Of a stretch of 6,892 nt of DNA, positions 1-6,320 are shown in pieces. The notes under the pieces were generated by a model. The model did not search any database, was not told where the DNA came from, and was given only the letters and a program-made list of their open reading frames with translations. Location: assembly GCA_039024295.1 (NCBI GenBank), contig JBCDIQ010000322.1:1-6892 (forward strand), written 5' to 3'. Each line of letters starts with the position of its first letter. Positions within the stretch are counted from its first letter, which is position 1. The position numbers were made by a program, and so were the translations under genes. This DNA is from JBCDIQ01 sp039024295 (GTDB taxonomy: Bacteria; Bacteroidota; Bacteroidia; J057).

Positions 1-367
1 TCAGAATCCTTTCGGTGTCTGTAACAAGGCTGTAAATGAACCTCGTTTGCTCAATGAAGAAAGATAAATAAAATGTTGAAGGCTTATTTCTACTGGTTTT
101 ATCTAGCAAAAATGGAACAACAGCTACCGGTTCGTTTTTATCGTTTTTCTTGTCAAGAATTACATCTTTAAGCATCTCCAGGGCTAATAGGATGTTTGTC
201 TTGCCCGATCCGTTAGCCCCATAGAGTAACAGAAGTTTCAGTAAACGTAGGTTGCCTTTTTTCACCACATGATATTCCTCATAAGTTTTATCGCTGGAGG
301 CTTCAAAACTAATTACCTGCTCATCTTTAAATGAGAGTACATTTTCAATGGCAAACTCATGAATCAT
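1..367 (-). CDS. AAA15-type ATP-binding protein, N-terminal part (cut by window edge)
   Basis: Only the first 122 codons are present; the frame stays open through position 2. The protein starts MIHEFAIENVLSFKDEQ, the usual opening of ABC/SMC-like AAA15 ATPases (an 'ENxxSFKD' strand), and has a clear Walker A motif, YGANGSGKTN, at residues 49-58. The following PFLLD and STFYLSFF segments also resemble this family. The missing part should hold the signature motif, Walker B and the D-loop. Such ATPases hydrolyse ATP in the cytoplasm and often work with a nuclease or toxin-like partner encoded next to them, for example RloB-like or OLD/TOPRIM proteins; no partner is visible here. The start at 367 is the first ATG of the homologous region and has no Shine-Dalgarno sequence. 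G+C is about 37% over 1-360, below the roughly 47% of a sampled part of the T9SS gene, which suggests acquired DNA. The family is sure; the specific role is unknown. Confidence 0.85.
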   Translation of the reverse strand, partial: MIHEFAIENVLSFKDEQVISFEASSDKTYEEYHVVKKGNLRLLKLLLLYGANGSGKTNILLALEMLKDVILDKKNDKNEPVAVVPFLLDKTSRNKPSTFYLSFFIEQTRFIYSLVTDTERIL

Positions 368-383
368 AAGTTTAAGTTACGTT

Positions 384-395
384 TTTTGTACAAAA
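384..395. repeat. 12-bp perfect palindrome in the ATPase leader
   Basis: TTTTGTACAAAA reads the same on both strands. It lies just downstream of the inferred transcription start of the ATPase gene and 16 nt before its ATG, where a repressor operator could sit. The composition is simple enough for chance to explain it. Confidence 0.3.
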
Positions 396-402
396 TATAC
401 GA

Positions 403-431
403 AAAATATAGTTCCGGAGTTCTTGTGGCAA
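403..431 (-). promoter_or_regulatory. Possible Bacteroidota-type promoter for the AAA15 ATPase gene
   Basis: Read on the minus strand, TTG at 431-429 is followed, after 18 nt, by TATATTTT at 410-403. The Bacteroidota primary sigma consensus is TTG, 17-23 nt, then TAnnTTTG, so only the final G is missing. Transcription would start near 396-398, about 30 nt before the ATG at 367. The stretch is AT-rich, so a chance match is possible. Confidence 0.35.
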
Positions 432-546
432 GTTTTATGTCAAGTTAATTCTTCCTGTTCTATCGTGACAGATATTAGTAAAATGCATCAATAACCTGGG
501 CACTTGATGGCTTTTAACATCCTTTTCAAATGGATTCCCTAGATTA

Positions 547-927
547 CTAATCCATCAGCATCCATGCAGAAACTCCATCTTGCTTGATTTGGAGTACCCC
601 GTATAAAACTCCGATTGCGATCAGACCAGAAAGAGACGAGCCAATATCAAGCCCAATGCCGAGATTTATAAATACAGTCAAAAAGTTCCCAATGATAAAC
701 CCATAGAAGCCCCACTTTTTCCAATAAAGTAATGCGACTGCGCATCCCACATTTAGAATTCCCATTAGGATTAGTCCGGTAATTAGAAATTCATCCGAGT
801 CTGGATAAATATCCAAAAATTCTTCATTCAAGAACAAGTAAATAAGGGCCAAAGCTGCGTTTGCAATGATAAGAAAGATCAACCATGCGGTCACGCAGCC
901 GTGCCGTTTGCGGCTATAATCTTCCAT
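547..927 (-). CDS. Small four-helix membrane protein, uncharacterised
   Basis: This 126-residue protein has no function I can name. After a short basic, cytoplasm-like N-terminus (MEDYSRKRHGC) come four hydrophobic segments at about residues 12-33, 47-69, 72-92 and 95-112. The TM1-TM2 loop is acidic (NEEFLDIYPDSDE), and a KKW motif lies between TM2 and TM3. By the positive-inside rule the N-terminus and the KKW loop face the cytoplasm and the acidic loop faces outward. Small proteins beginning RKRHGC-TAWL with four helices occur widely in bacteria as hypothetical inner-membrane proteins. The start at 927 lies 38 nt after the stop of the T9SS cargo gene in the same direction, so it could be the last gene of that operon. 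There is no Shine-Dalgarno sequence. The open frame and clean helix pattern make it a likely real gene. Confidence 0.75.
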   Translation of the reverse strand: MEDYSRKRHGCVTAWLIFLIIANAALALIYLFLNEEFLDIYPDSDEFLITGLILMGILNVGCAVALLYWKKWGFYGFIIGNFLTVFINLGIGLDIGSSLSGLIAIGVLYGVLQIKQDGVSAWMLMD

Positions 928-965
928 GCTTAAAAGTTATCCAAAAATCGGAAGTAACACAAATG

Positions 966-2957
966 TTACCATTGAATCAGCAGCTTATCCGTTTGGCGAT
1001 AGACGCGTCCATTCACCGAATACGTTTGGTGGAGGAAGTAGATCCCTCCTGGAATCATACCCGGGAGGGAGTAGGTGACTTTTTGAGTTCCGTAAAGCTT
1101 TTGACTATCTGCAAACACCTCTCTTCCCCCCAAATCCAGTAACCTGATGGAGTGATCGGTAACCGGAGCCTTTATTGCTAGATGCAAGGTGTTGTCAGTC
1201 AGTGGATTGGGATACACCTTGACATCAGGAAAATCAGGCATGGTAACTTTTTCCTGAGAAGCGATCACTGGAGGGCCATTAAATTTGACATTTCTAAATT
1301 CAGGCCGGATCATAAGTGTACCGTTGAGGTTGCTATTGATCCACCGTCCCAGGGAATCCCAATACACCAAGGAATTATTGTTGTTGGTTAGGTCATATCC
1401 CACGCCAATGGGCACGTTGTCAAACTGGCTGACCCCTACCCAGAAAGTTTCAGAAACCGAGATGGGCCTGCTCAATGGGTACCGCTGAAAATGGTCTGTT
1501 GAATCTCCATATACAATCTGAACCCCACTCAACTGCTGGTAAAGGAGGGAGTCAGGGTGCGGCTCATCCCAGATATTGATTCGGAAGGGTTTACCTTCCA
1601 GGGATTGGCCTTGCCGATAGTCAATCAATGGAGCAAAAGAAATCCATACGGCCATGATGCTATCGGGCTCCTGTAGTTCAAATTGCATCCCAAACCCTCG
1701 TGCAATGGTTAGTCCGTAAATGGCGTCTGCCTCCCCATCATCATAGGCAATGATGGAGTCCAGGCGTACATGTTCTGTTAAGATATCATTCTCAGGTCGG
1801 GCATCATTGGTTAGGGCAACCTGATGGATCAGCTGAAAACAGGCCGCCGGAGGAGAATTGAGGCTTTGGGTATCAGAATAGCGAAGAGGACCAACTGTAT
1901 TGTGACGACGTTGGGGGAAGTTTGGTGAGAGTAGAAGGTTGTATCCACTACCCATCAACGGGTTTCCCCCAACCGGATCCAAAACTGAAGTTCTGAACTG
2001 CACGGAATTGAAATCATTGCTCAAATCACTCACCACCATATCAAAAATCTGGTTGTAAGTGGAAGTTCTGTACTCCTGGTAAGTGAGGGCAGTAAAGGGA
2101 GCAAAGGCTGGCTTGGTGGGATATAAAACAGACACGTCCTTGTATACTGTATCCCGTGCAGACCGATTAACCCCAAGGGTGACATAATCGAGGTGCCACG
2201 CATTTAACAATCCGTTGAGATCCCCTTCGCTTTCAAATGCCAGGTAAAATCGGGTATGAAAGAAATCCGGGTTTGTGATGGGGATACTGATCTGCTTGAA
2301 AGGGGTCAGGGTGCTGCCTTGCTGCTCATAAATCTGGGTAAGGGTCCCATCATCCTGAACGGGGTTGGCGTACACCCGAAAAAAATCATCCTGCATTGGA
2401 CGTACATTTAGCCCCTGTGGTTGCAAGAAGAAGGTGAGGAGCACATTGTCACCCGGTCCAAAGGCGGAAAGGTCGATATAATGGCTTTCCAATCGGTCTG
2501 CAGGGCCATTGGAAAAGTCAAACCGATAGGGAATTCCTGCGGCTGTGCTTCCTTCGAAAGTTGCTACCCCAAGGCTCGGGGGTTCAATGGCCATTTGCCG
2601 GGTTAGGGTAGGGTAACGGAACGTGAGGTTACCAGTCTCAAGGTCCCATTTGGTAGAATCAGGCTGCTTGCCTGAGGAAAAATCATCAAAAAAAGGCTGG
2701 CTGGAGCTTATGGTGAGGGTATCTTTTAAGGTGCTACGGCTGGCAGGCTGTGGCCATTCGTAGCGGACACCACCACTTCTGAGGGCTTCAGGAGAAACAA
2801 GAACCTCTTGTGCAAATGTAAGTAGGGGGCTACCCGCTCCCAGAACACAAATTAATGCGGCGATTGTTCGGAACTTTGGGGCTCCCGACAGGTCTATTTT
2901 CCAGGTCATGCAATCCAATTTTTTCAGGTAACGAAGTAACAGAAAATGAACGATCAT
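966..2957 (-). CDS. Secreted protein with C-terminal T9SS type A sorting domain
   Basis: This is a 663-residue exported protein. The N-terminus is a signal peptide with hydrophobic core IAALICVLGAGSPLLTFA and probable cleavage after residue 49 (LTFA/Q). A beta-rich region (about 65-300) carries FFDDFSSG, PSLGVATFEG and WHLDYVTLG, recalling jelly-roll or lectin-like folds of Bacteroidota surface proteins. A second region (about 395-560) contains YDDGEADAIYGL and a beta-sandwich-like part. Residues 575-663 are the type A sorting domain: VYPNPL, RLLDLGGREV, PGGIYFLH and terminal KLLIQW. Such domains direct passage through the T9SS outer-membrane channel and are then normally removed. No catalytic motif was found. 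I chose ATG 2957 because it overlaps the previous stop (ATGA) and has GGAG 10 nt upstream; ATG 2909 gives a more compact signal peptide (M17 here) and is the main alternative. The frame stays open up to 3185, but that part is antisense-like filler over the VTT gene. Confidence 0.9.
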   Translation of the reverse strand: MIVHFLLLRYLKKLDCMTWKIDLSGAPKFRTIAALICVLGAGSPLLTFAQEVLVSPEALRSGGVRYEWPQPASRSTLKDTLTISSSQPFFDDFSSGKQPDSTKWDLETGNLTFRYPTLTRQMAIEPPSLGVATFEGSTAAGIPYRFDFSNGPADRLESHYIDLSAFGPGDNVLLTFFLQPQGLNVRPMQDDFFRVYANPVQDDGTLTQIYEQQGSTLTPFKQISIPITNPDFFHTRFYLAFESEGDLNGLLNAWHLDYVTLGVNRSARDTVYKDVSVLYPTKPAFAPFTALTYQEYRTSTYNQIFDMVVSDLSNDFNSVQFRTSVLDPVGGNPLMGSGYNLLLSPNFPQRRHNTVGPLRYSDTQSLNSPPAACFQLIHQVALTNDARPENDILTEHVRLDSIIAYDDGEADAIYGLTIARGFGMQFELQEPDSIMAVWISFAPLIDYRQGQSLEGKPFRINIWDEPHPDSLLYQQLSGVQIVYGDSTDHFQRYPLSRPISVSETFWVGVSQFDNVPIGVGYDLTNNNNSLVYWDSLGRWINSNLNGTLMIRPEFRNVKFNGPPVIASQEKVTMPDFPDVKVYPNPLTDNTLHLAIKAPVTDHSIRLLDLGGREVFADSQKLYGTQKVTYSLPGMIPGGIYFLHQTYSVNGRVYRQTDKLLIQW

Positions 2958-3535
2958 ATTGAAACTTCTCCAAAAAACCAGGCGAGTAAAACAAAACGGA
3001 GTATCCGGCTTGATGCATACAGCAAATAGCGGTTGAGAGGAAACCCCAAGCTGGCACTCAGCAGGCTTATGGTGGCATAGGGGAGCGGAGTCAGGGCAGA
3101 AATCACAATGAGAATACCGCCGTATCGTCGGTAGAGGTTGGCGTATTCCTGAAAGCTTTCGAGTTCTGTCAACCGTTTGAGCCATTTGATCCGGGTTACC
3201 AGTTTTCCTGCGCCAAAGGCAATCAGTCCTCCGAGAATCGAGAGACTGGCCAGCAAAATAACGTAAAAAATGAATCGATCGGTGGGCTTGTCAGATGCCC
3301 AAATGACAAAAAACTCAGGAGGAATGATGCCGAAGAAAGTCTCGGATAGCAAAAAGATGAGCATTAGGAGGGAGGGCCGGTCGGTTAAGGGGCTGATCCA
3401 GACCCGCCATTTTTCTCCAAAAAACTCATTGAATACAAAGTATCCCCCTACGATCAGCCCAAACCATAGCAATGCCCTCAGTACATTGTTGACAATGAAA
3501 CGATAATATTCTGTTCGCTCTTCTGGGGATTTCAT
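2954..3535 (-). CDS. VTT (DedA/SNARE-associated) domain membrane protein
   Basis: This 193-residue integral membrane protein has hydrophobic segments at about residues 18-36, 55-80 (broken by a GIIPPEFF turn at 69-76), 88-110, 140-165 and 170-188. The Glu-containing re-entrant turn (E65, PPE at 72-74), the RYGG...SALTPLPY stretch at 137-153 and the SRILRF arginines (R177, R180) match the VTT fold of DedA, TMEM41 and VMP1 proteins. DedA proteins act in the inner membrane; members are implicated in lipid-carrier flipping (undecaprenyl phosphate or phosphatidylethanolamine) and in proton-motive-force-linked traits. The substrate cannot be read from sequence. The ATG at 3535 overlaps the cytidine deaminase stop by 4 nt, and its own stop overlaps the T9SS cargo start by 4 nt. 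There is no Shine-Dalgarno sequence before the start, so re-initiation after the upstream stop is likely. Fold confidence is good; exact subfamily uncertain. Confidence 0.85.
   Translation of the reverse strand: MKSPEERTEYYRFIVNNVLRALLWFGLIVGGYFVFNEFFGEKWRVWISPLTDRPSLLMLIFLLSETFFGIIPPEFFVIWASDKPTDRFIFYVILLASLSILGGLIAFGAGKLVTRIKWLKRLTELESFQEYANLYRRYGGILIVISALTPLPYATISLLSASLGFPLNRYLLYASSRILRFVLLAWFFGEVSI
2968..2971 (-). promoter_or_regulatory. GGAG ribosome-binding site deciding the T9SS cargo start
   Basis: GGAG (within GGAGAAG) lies 10 nt upstream of ATG 2957, inside the last codons of the VTT gene. The alternative ATG at 2909 has nothing comparable. Bacteroidota depend little on Shine-Dalgarno pairing, so this is only supporting evidence for the upstream start and for translation coupled to the preceding gene. 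Confidence 0.35.
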
Positions 3536-4014
3536 TCTAGGAGGTCAAAACTAAAGGGCATGAGGGTGGCCTGAATACCGTGAAGACGAAGCACATGACC
3601 TGTCTCTCCCTGCATCAGCACCACTACTTTATGGGGCGAACGTTTCTCAAACTCCACCATTACCTGCCTACATCCACCACAGGAAGTTGGAGGCTGATTG
3701 ACAGAAAATTCATCACTTCGAGCTCGAATGGCCATTTTGATCACCTGGGTGGCTTTTCCAGCAGTAGAGGCCGCATACAAAGCGGTTCGCTCTGCACACA
3801 GTCCAGACGGGAAGGCCGCATTTTCTTGATTGGCTCCAATAATGACTTCCCCATTTTCCAACAGCAGCGCACATCCCACCTGGAAGTTAGAATGTGGCGA
3901 ATAGGAAAACTGCGTTGCTTCCAGGGCCTTTTCCAAAAGGTCCTGTTCGTCAGAAGGAAGCATTGCTGCCTCCTCCAGTATTTCGTAGGGAATGTCCAGC
4001 TGATGTTGAGCCAT
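3532..4014 (-). CDS. cdd: Cytidine deaminase
   Basis: This 160-residue protein converts cytidine and deoxycytidine to uridine and deoxyuridine in pyrimidine salvage, in the cytoplasm. The signatures are complete: YSPHSNFQVG (38-47), the nucleoside-binding NQENAAFPSG (62-71), the CAE motif with zinc ligand C73 and catalytic E75, and the second zinc site with C112 and C115 in SCGGCRQVMVEFE. Three cysteine ligands fit the small homotetrameric type, and the length is slightly above the usual 130-140 because of about 20 extra N-terminal residues. The residue before C112 is serine where most homologues have proline (PCGxC). ATG 4014 lies 7 nt after the hslU stop, with no Shine-Dalgarno sequence. 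The TGA stop shares ATGA with the next start. No key residue is missing, so activity is expected. Confidence 0.95.
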   Translation of the reverse strand: MAQHQLDIPYEILEEAAMLPSDEQDLLEKALEATQFSYSPHSNFQVGCALLLENGEVIIGANQENAAFPSGLCAERTALYAASTAGKATQVIKMAIRARSDEFSVNQPPTSCGGCRQVMVEFEKRSPHKVVVLMQGETGHVLRLHGIQATLMPFSFDLLE

Positions 4015-4021
4015 TCAAATG

Positions 4022-5428
4022 CTATAAGATGTAGTGGCTCAGGTCTTTACTTTTGGTGATGCCAGTTAATTTTTCATCCACAAACTCACGGGTAATCACA
4101 AACTCAGGATCACGCGAAATGTCAGGAACTTCAAATAAAATATCGTTGAGCAGGTTGCTCATAATGGTGTGTAGGCGACGGGCCCCAATATTTTCGATTT
4201 CCTGGTTTACTTGAAATGCCAAAGCTGCAATCTCTTGGATGGCATCTTCTTTAAAGCTCAATTTTACGTTCTCACTTTCCAAAAGTGCCTGATATTGTTT
4301 GGTCAGGGCATTTTGAGGCTGGGTGAGGATACTAAAAAAGTCTTCCTGGGTAAGAGAACTCAGCTCAACCCGAATAGGAAAGCGTCCCTGTAGTTCAGGA
4401 ATGAGGTCCGAAGGACGAGCCACATGAAAAGCACCCGCTGCAATAAACAGGATGTGATCTGTTTTCACCGTACCATACTTGGTATTTACCACAGAGCCTT
4501 CCACAATGGGGAGCAGGTCGCGCTGAACCCCTTCGCGAGACACGTTGGGTCCGCCATTTTGTGAGCCGCCCACTGCTATTTTATCTACTTCATCAATAAA
4601 GATGATACCGCTGTTCTGCGCACGCTCTATGGCATCACGGGTGACATTGTCCATGTCAATCAGCTTCTGCGCCTCTTCTTCTGTGAAATACTCCCGCGCT
4701 TCTGTGACGGTCATTTTTCGCTTTTTCTTCTTCTTGGGCATCATGCCGCTCAGCATATCCTGTAGCCCATCCATGCCTTCCAGCCCAACGGGACCTACAA
4801 CTTGGAAATTGGATGCAGAAACGGTCATTTCTACTTCTATGGTGCGGTCCTCCAGTTCTCCATCCATGAGCTTCTTACGGAATTTCTCACGGGTGCGCTC
4901 ATTGAGCTCGTCATCAGAATAGTTGATGTCTCCCTCTTCCTTCTTCTCGTTAAAAATATTGATGCCGATTCCACTACGTTCCTTATTCTTGGATCGAACA
5001 GGAGGGATCAGGATATCGAGTATTTGCTCGTTGGCGTTTTCAAGTGCCTTTTCTCTGATAGAAGACTTAGCTTCTTCTTGTACAATGTTGACAGATTGTT
5101 CAACCAGATCCCGGACCATGCTTTCCACGTCCCGACCGACGTAGCCCACTTCTGTAAATTTTGAAGCCTCAACTTTAATAAAAGGTGCTTGGGCAAGTTG
5201 TGCCAGCCTACGTGCAATCTCCGTTTTTCCAACCCCCGTGGGCCCAATCATCATGATGTTATTGGGTACGATCTCCCGCCGAATTTCAGGCGGTGAATTC
5301 AACCTGCGCCACCTGTTTCTCAATGCAATTGCAACAGACTTTTTAGCGTCTGCCTGGCCAATGATGAATTTGTCGAGTTCCTGAACGATGCGTGCAGGGG
5401 TAAGGTGTTCTTTCATATAATCTTGCAT
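4022..5428 (-). CDS. hslU: HslU, ATPase subunit of the HslUV protease
   Basis: This 468-residue AAA+ unfoldase recognises, unfolds and threads proteins into the HslV peptidase in the cytoplasm. Visible in order: LTPARIVQELDKFIIGQ near the N-terminus, Walker A GPTGVGKT (62-69), the pore loop GYVGRD (95-100), the intermediate I-domain (about 110-245) with a lysine-rich PKKKKKRK run (231-238), Walker B IIFIDE (275-280), ELQGRFP (345-351) with the arginine-finger region, sensor-2 GARRLH (415-420), and the C-terminal tail DLSHYIL, which in E. coli HslU inserts into HslV. Length is in the normal range (about 440-470). The frame is open to 5488; I chose ATG 5428 because the 20 earlier residues have no family counterpart, and ATG 5416 is a close alternative. 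No hslV lies beside it in the window. It leads a minus-strand gene row with the cytidine deaminase 7 nt downstream. Confidence 0.97.
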   Translation of the reverse strand: MQDYMKEHLTPARIVQELDKFIIGQADAKKSVAIALRNRWRRLNSPPEIRREIVPNNIMMIGPTGVGKTEIARRLAQLAQAPFIKVEASKFTEVGYVGRDVESMVRDLVEQSVNIVQEEAKSSIREKALENANEQILDILIPPVRSKNKERSGIGINIFNEKKEEGDINYSDDELNERTREKFRKKLMDGELEDRTIEVEMTVSASNFQVVGPVGLEGMDGLQDMLSGMMPKKKKKRKMTVTEAREYFTEEEAQKLIDMDNVTRDAIERAQNSGIIFIDEVDKIAVGGSQNGGPNVSREGVQRDLLPIVEGSVVNTKYGTVKTDHILFIAAGAFHVARPSDLIPELQGRFPIRVELSSLTQEDFFSILTQPQNALTKQYQALLESENVKLSFKEDAIQEIAALAFQVNQEIENIGARRLHTIMSNLLNDILFEVPDISRDPEFVITREFVDEKLTGITKSKDLSHYIL

Positions 5429-5542
5429 CTCTAATATACTAGATTGTTCTCTACGAATTTGGCCAGCAAAGGATTTTGCAGGTGGCACAAGAATAGAATT
5501 AACCTTTTGTTTGGGTAATTAGTTATAAGCCATAAAAATAGG

Positions 5543-5560
5543 AAAAACCCGTCGGTTTTT
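5543..5560. repeat. AT-rich hairpin AAAAACC/GGTTTTT
   Basis: AAAAACC (5543-5549) pairs with GGTTTTT (5554-5560) around a CGTC loop. A T-run follows on the plus strand (5556-5562) and, because of the A-run, on the minus strand too. It resembles a weak bidirectional terminator or an attenuator, yet it sits between divergent genes. On the minus strand it would lie in a long hslU leader, about 115-130 nt before the start codon. Confidence 0.35.
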
Positions 5561-5568
5561 TTCTTTTC

Positions 5569-5584
5569 CATCCAATTACGGATG
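5569..5584. repeat. Short inverted repeat CATCC/GGATG upstream of the plus-strand gene
   Basis: CATCC (5569-5573) pairs with GGATG (5580-5584) around AATTAC. After one mismatch, TTTT (5564-5567) can pair with AAAA (5586-5589). It lies just upstream of the ATG at 5602. It could be a leader hairpin or an operator; short enough for chance. Confidence 0.25.
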
Positions 5585-5601
5585 AAAAAAAGTCCGCTAC
5601 C

Positions 5602-6255
5602 ATGAGAAATGACCTGAGTGCTGACCAAATCTATGCGTATCTCACAGAGCGTTTGCACCCTCGTTTAAGTGGACAGGCTTTTACCCACATGCCCGTGCTC
5701 AAGCAGTTTCGCAGGACTCGAAATACCGGATTTCAAAATATCATTTTTTCAGTCTCTGAGTATGAAGATGTCAATCTGGTGGAAATTCATTTTGGCATAC
5801 GATTAGAAAACATTGAGCGGATCAGCAACCGTTATCTGCCGGTTCTGCCTGCCTTTGCCCGTCATTCACATACCCTAATCATTTCTCATTCCAAACTTAC
5901 TGGACGCCCCTACCATCGATATAAGGTGGGGAACGAGGTACAGCTTGAACGGATGGGAGCTGAGGTTGAGCATTTGTGTATGGACCAAGGAGTAATGGCC
6001 CTGGCCGACCATGGAAGTTTTGAGGCTGCTCATACCTTATTGAATGAATCTCCCGAAACGGTCAGTGATTGGGTTCCAAATCAGGCCCATCGTTGTTTCA
6101 AGGGGTTAATTCTGGCCAGTATGGTAGAACCCAGTATATTTGAGCCGCTGGCGCGAACCTATCTTTCCATTCTTCGTAACGAACCTCAAGGAACACTTTT
6201 GGAAGAGAAATTCCTTCAGCTGATAAACCAGCTCAGAGGAGTCTCACTGAATTAA
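5602..6255 (+). CDS. Uncharacterised 217-residue protein
   Basis: I do not recognise a named family. The protein has no signal peptide and no membrane helix, so it is probably cytoplasmic. The first half is mixed alpha/beta: a helix (about 6-20), then FRRTRNTGFQNIIFS (36-50), EYEDVNLVEIHFGIRLENIE (53-72) and a likely strand at 90-96. This alternation of basic residues with an IHFGIR-type strand recalls small DUF proteins that tend to be common in Bacteroidota. The second half is helical, with GSFEAAHTLLNE (138-149), PNQAHRCFKGLILASM (159-174) and a final helix (about 198-212), repeat-like in feel but without a clear TPR consensus. C166 lies in the conserved-looking RCFKG motif. Start 5602 is the first ATG, with no Shine-Dalgarno sequence. 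It is transcribed away from hslU and its stop lies 65 nt before the prohibitin-like gene, possibly co-transcribed with it. The long open frame and protein-like composition support a real gene. Confidence 0.8.
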   Translation: MRNDLSADQIYAYLTERLHPRLSGQAFTHMPVLKQFRRTRNTGFQNIIFSVSEYEDVNLVEIHFGIRLENIERISNRYLPVLPAFARHSHTLIISHSKLTGRPYHRYKVGNEVQLERMGAEVEHLCMDQGVMALADHGSFEAAHTLLNESPETVSDWVPNQAHRCFKGLILASMVEPSIFEPLARTYLSILRNEPQGTLLEEKFLQLINQLRGVSLN

Positions 6256-6265
6256 TAGAATCTTT

Positions 6266-6283
6266 ACAAAAAATATTTTTTGT
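6266..6283. repeat. 18-bp perfect palindrome between the two plus-strand genes
   Basis: ACAAAAAATATTTTTTGT is identical to its reverse complement over 18 bases and starts 10 nt after the TAA at 6253-6255. As RNA it could form an A/U-rich hairpin ending in a U-run, a weak terminator for the 217-residue gene. As DNA it could be an operator 37 nt before the prohibitin-like start. G/C content is too low for a strong intrinsic terminator. Confidence 0.4.
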
Positions 6284-6320
6284 TTAACTTGCACACTGAA
6301 AGAATAAAACAAATATACCC

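Larger units (their letters stand above)
5429..5601. other. Divergent intergenic region with AT-rich dyads
   Basis: This 173-bp region separates hslU (minus) from the 217-residue gene (plus) and must hold promoters for both. I found no convincing TTG plus TAnnTTTG pair in either direction; the nearest is TATTCTTG at 5495-5488 on the minus strand, with no correctly spaced TTG. It contains two dyads described separately. No small gene is supported. Confidence 0.6.

Noticed and set aside
486..509. CATCAA/TTGATG inverted repeat after the small membrane protein gene
   Set aside because: The stem is only 6 bp and AT-rich, with a 12-nt loop and no proper T-run on the minus strand, so I do not call it a terminator.
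953..968. GTAAC/GTTAC inverted repeat at the stop of the T9SS cargo gene
   Set aside because: A 5-bp stem with no T-run; expected by chance.
2958..3185. N-terminal extension of the T9SS cargo frame up to 3185
   Set aside because: The extra 76 codons overlap the VTT gene, have no signal-peptide or domain logic and look like out-of-frame translation; the signal peptide lies after 2957.
3539..3545. Perfect AGGAGGT on the plus strand
   Set aside because: The next plus-strand ATG opens only a few codons before a stop, and the sequence is antisense to the end of the cytidine deaminase gene.
3580..4059. 159-residue plus-strand frame opposite the cytidine deaminase
   Set aside because: It mirrors a clearly conserved gene and its protein has an unnatural composition rich in Ser, His and Arg, with no recognisable domain.
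4545..5164. Overlapping plus-strand frames opposite hslU
   Set aside because: They are shadows of the strongly conserved HslU coding sequence; the predicted products are low-complexity Ser/Phe-rich strings.
5429..5488. 20-residue N-terminal extension of HslU
   Set aside because: The family begins close to LTPARIV; the extension has no counterpart I know, so it is more likely leader sequence.
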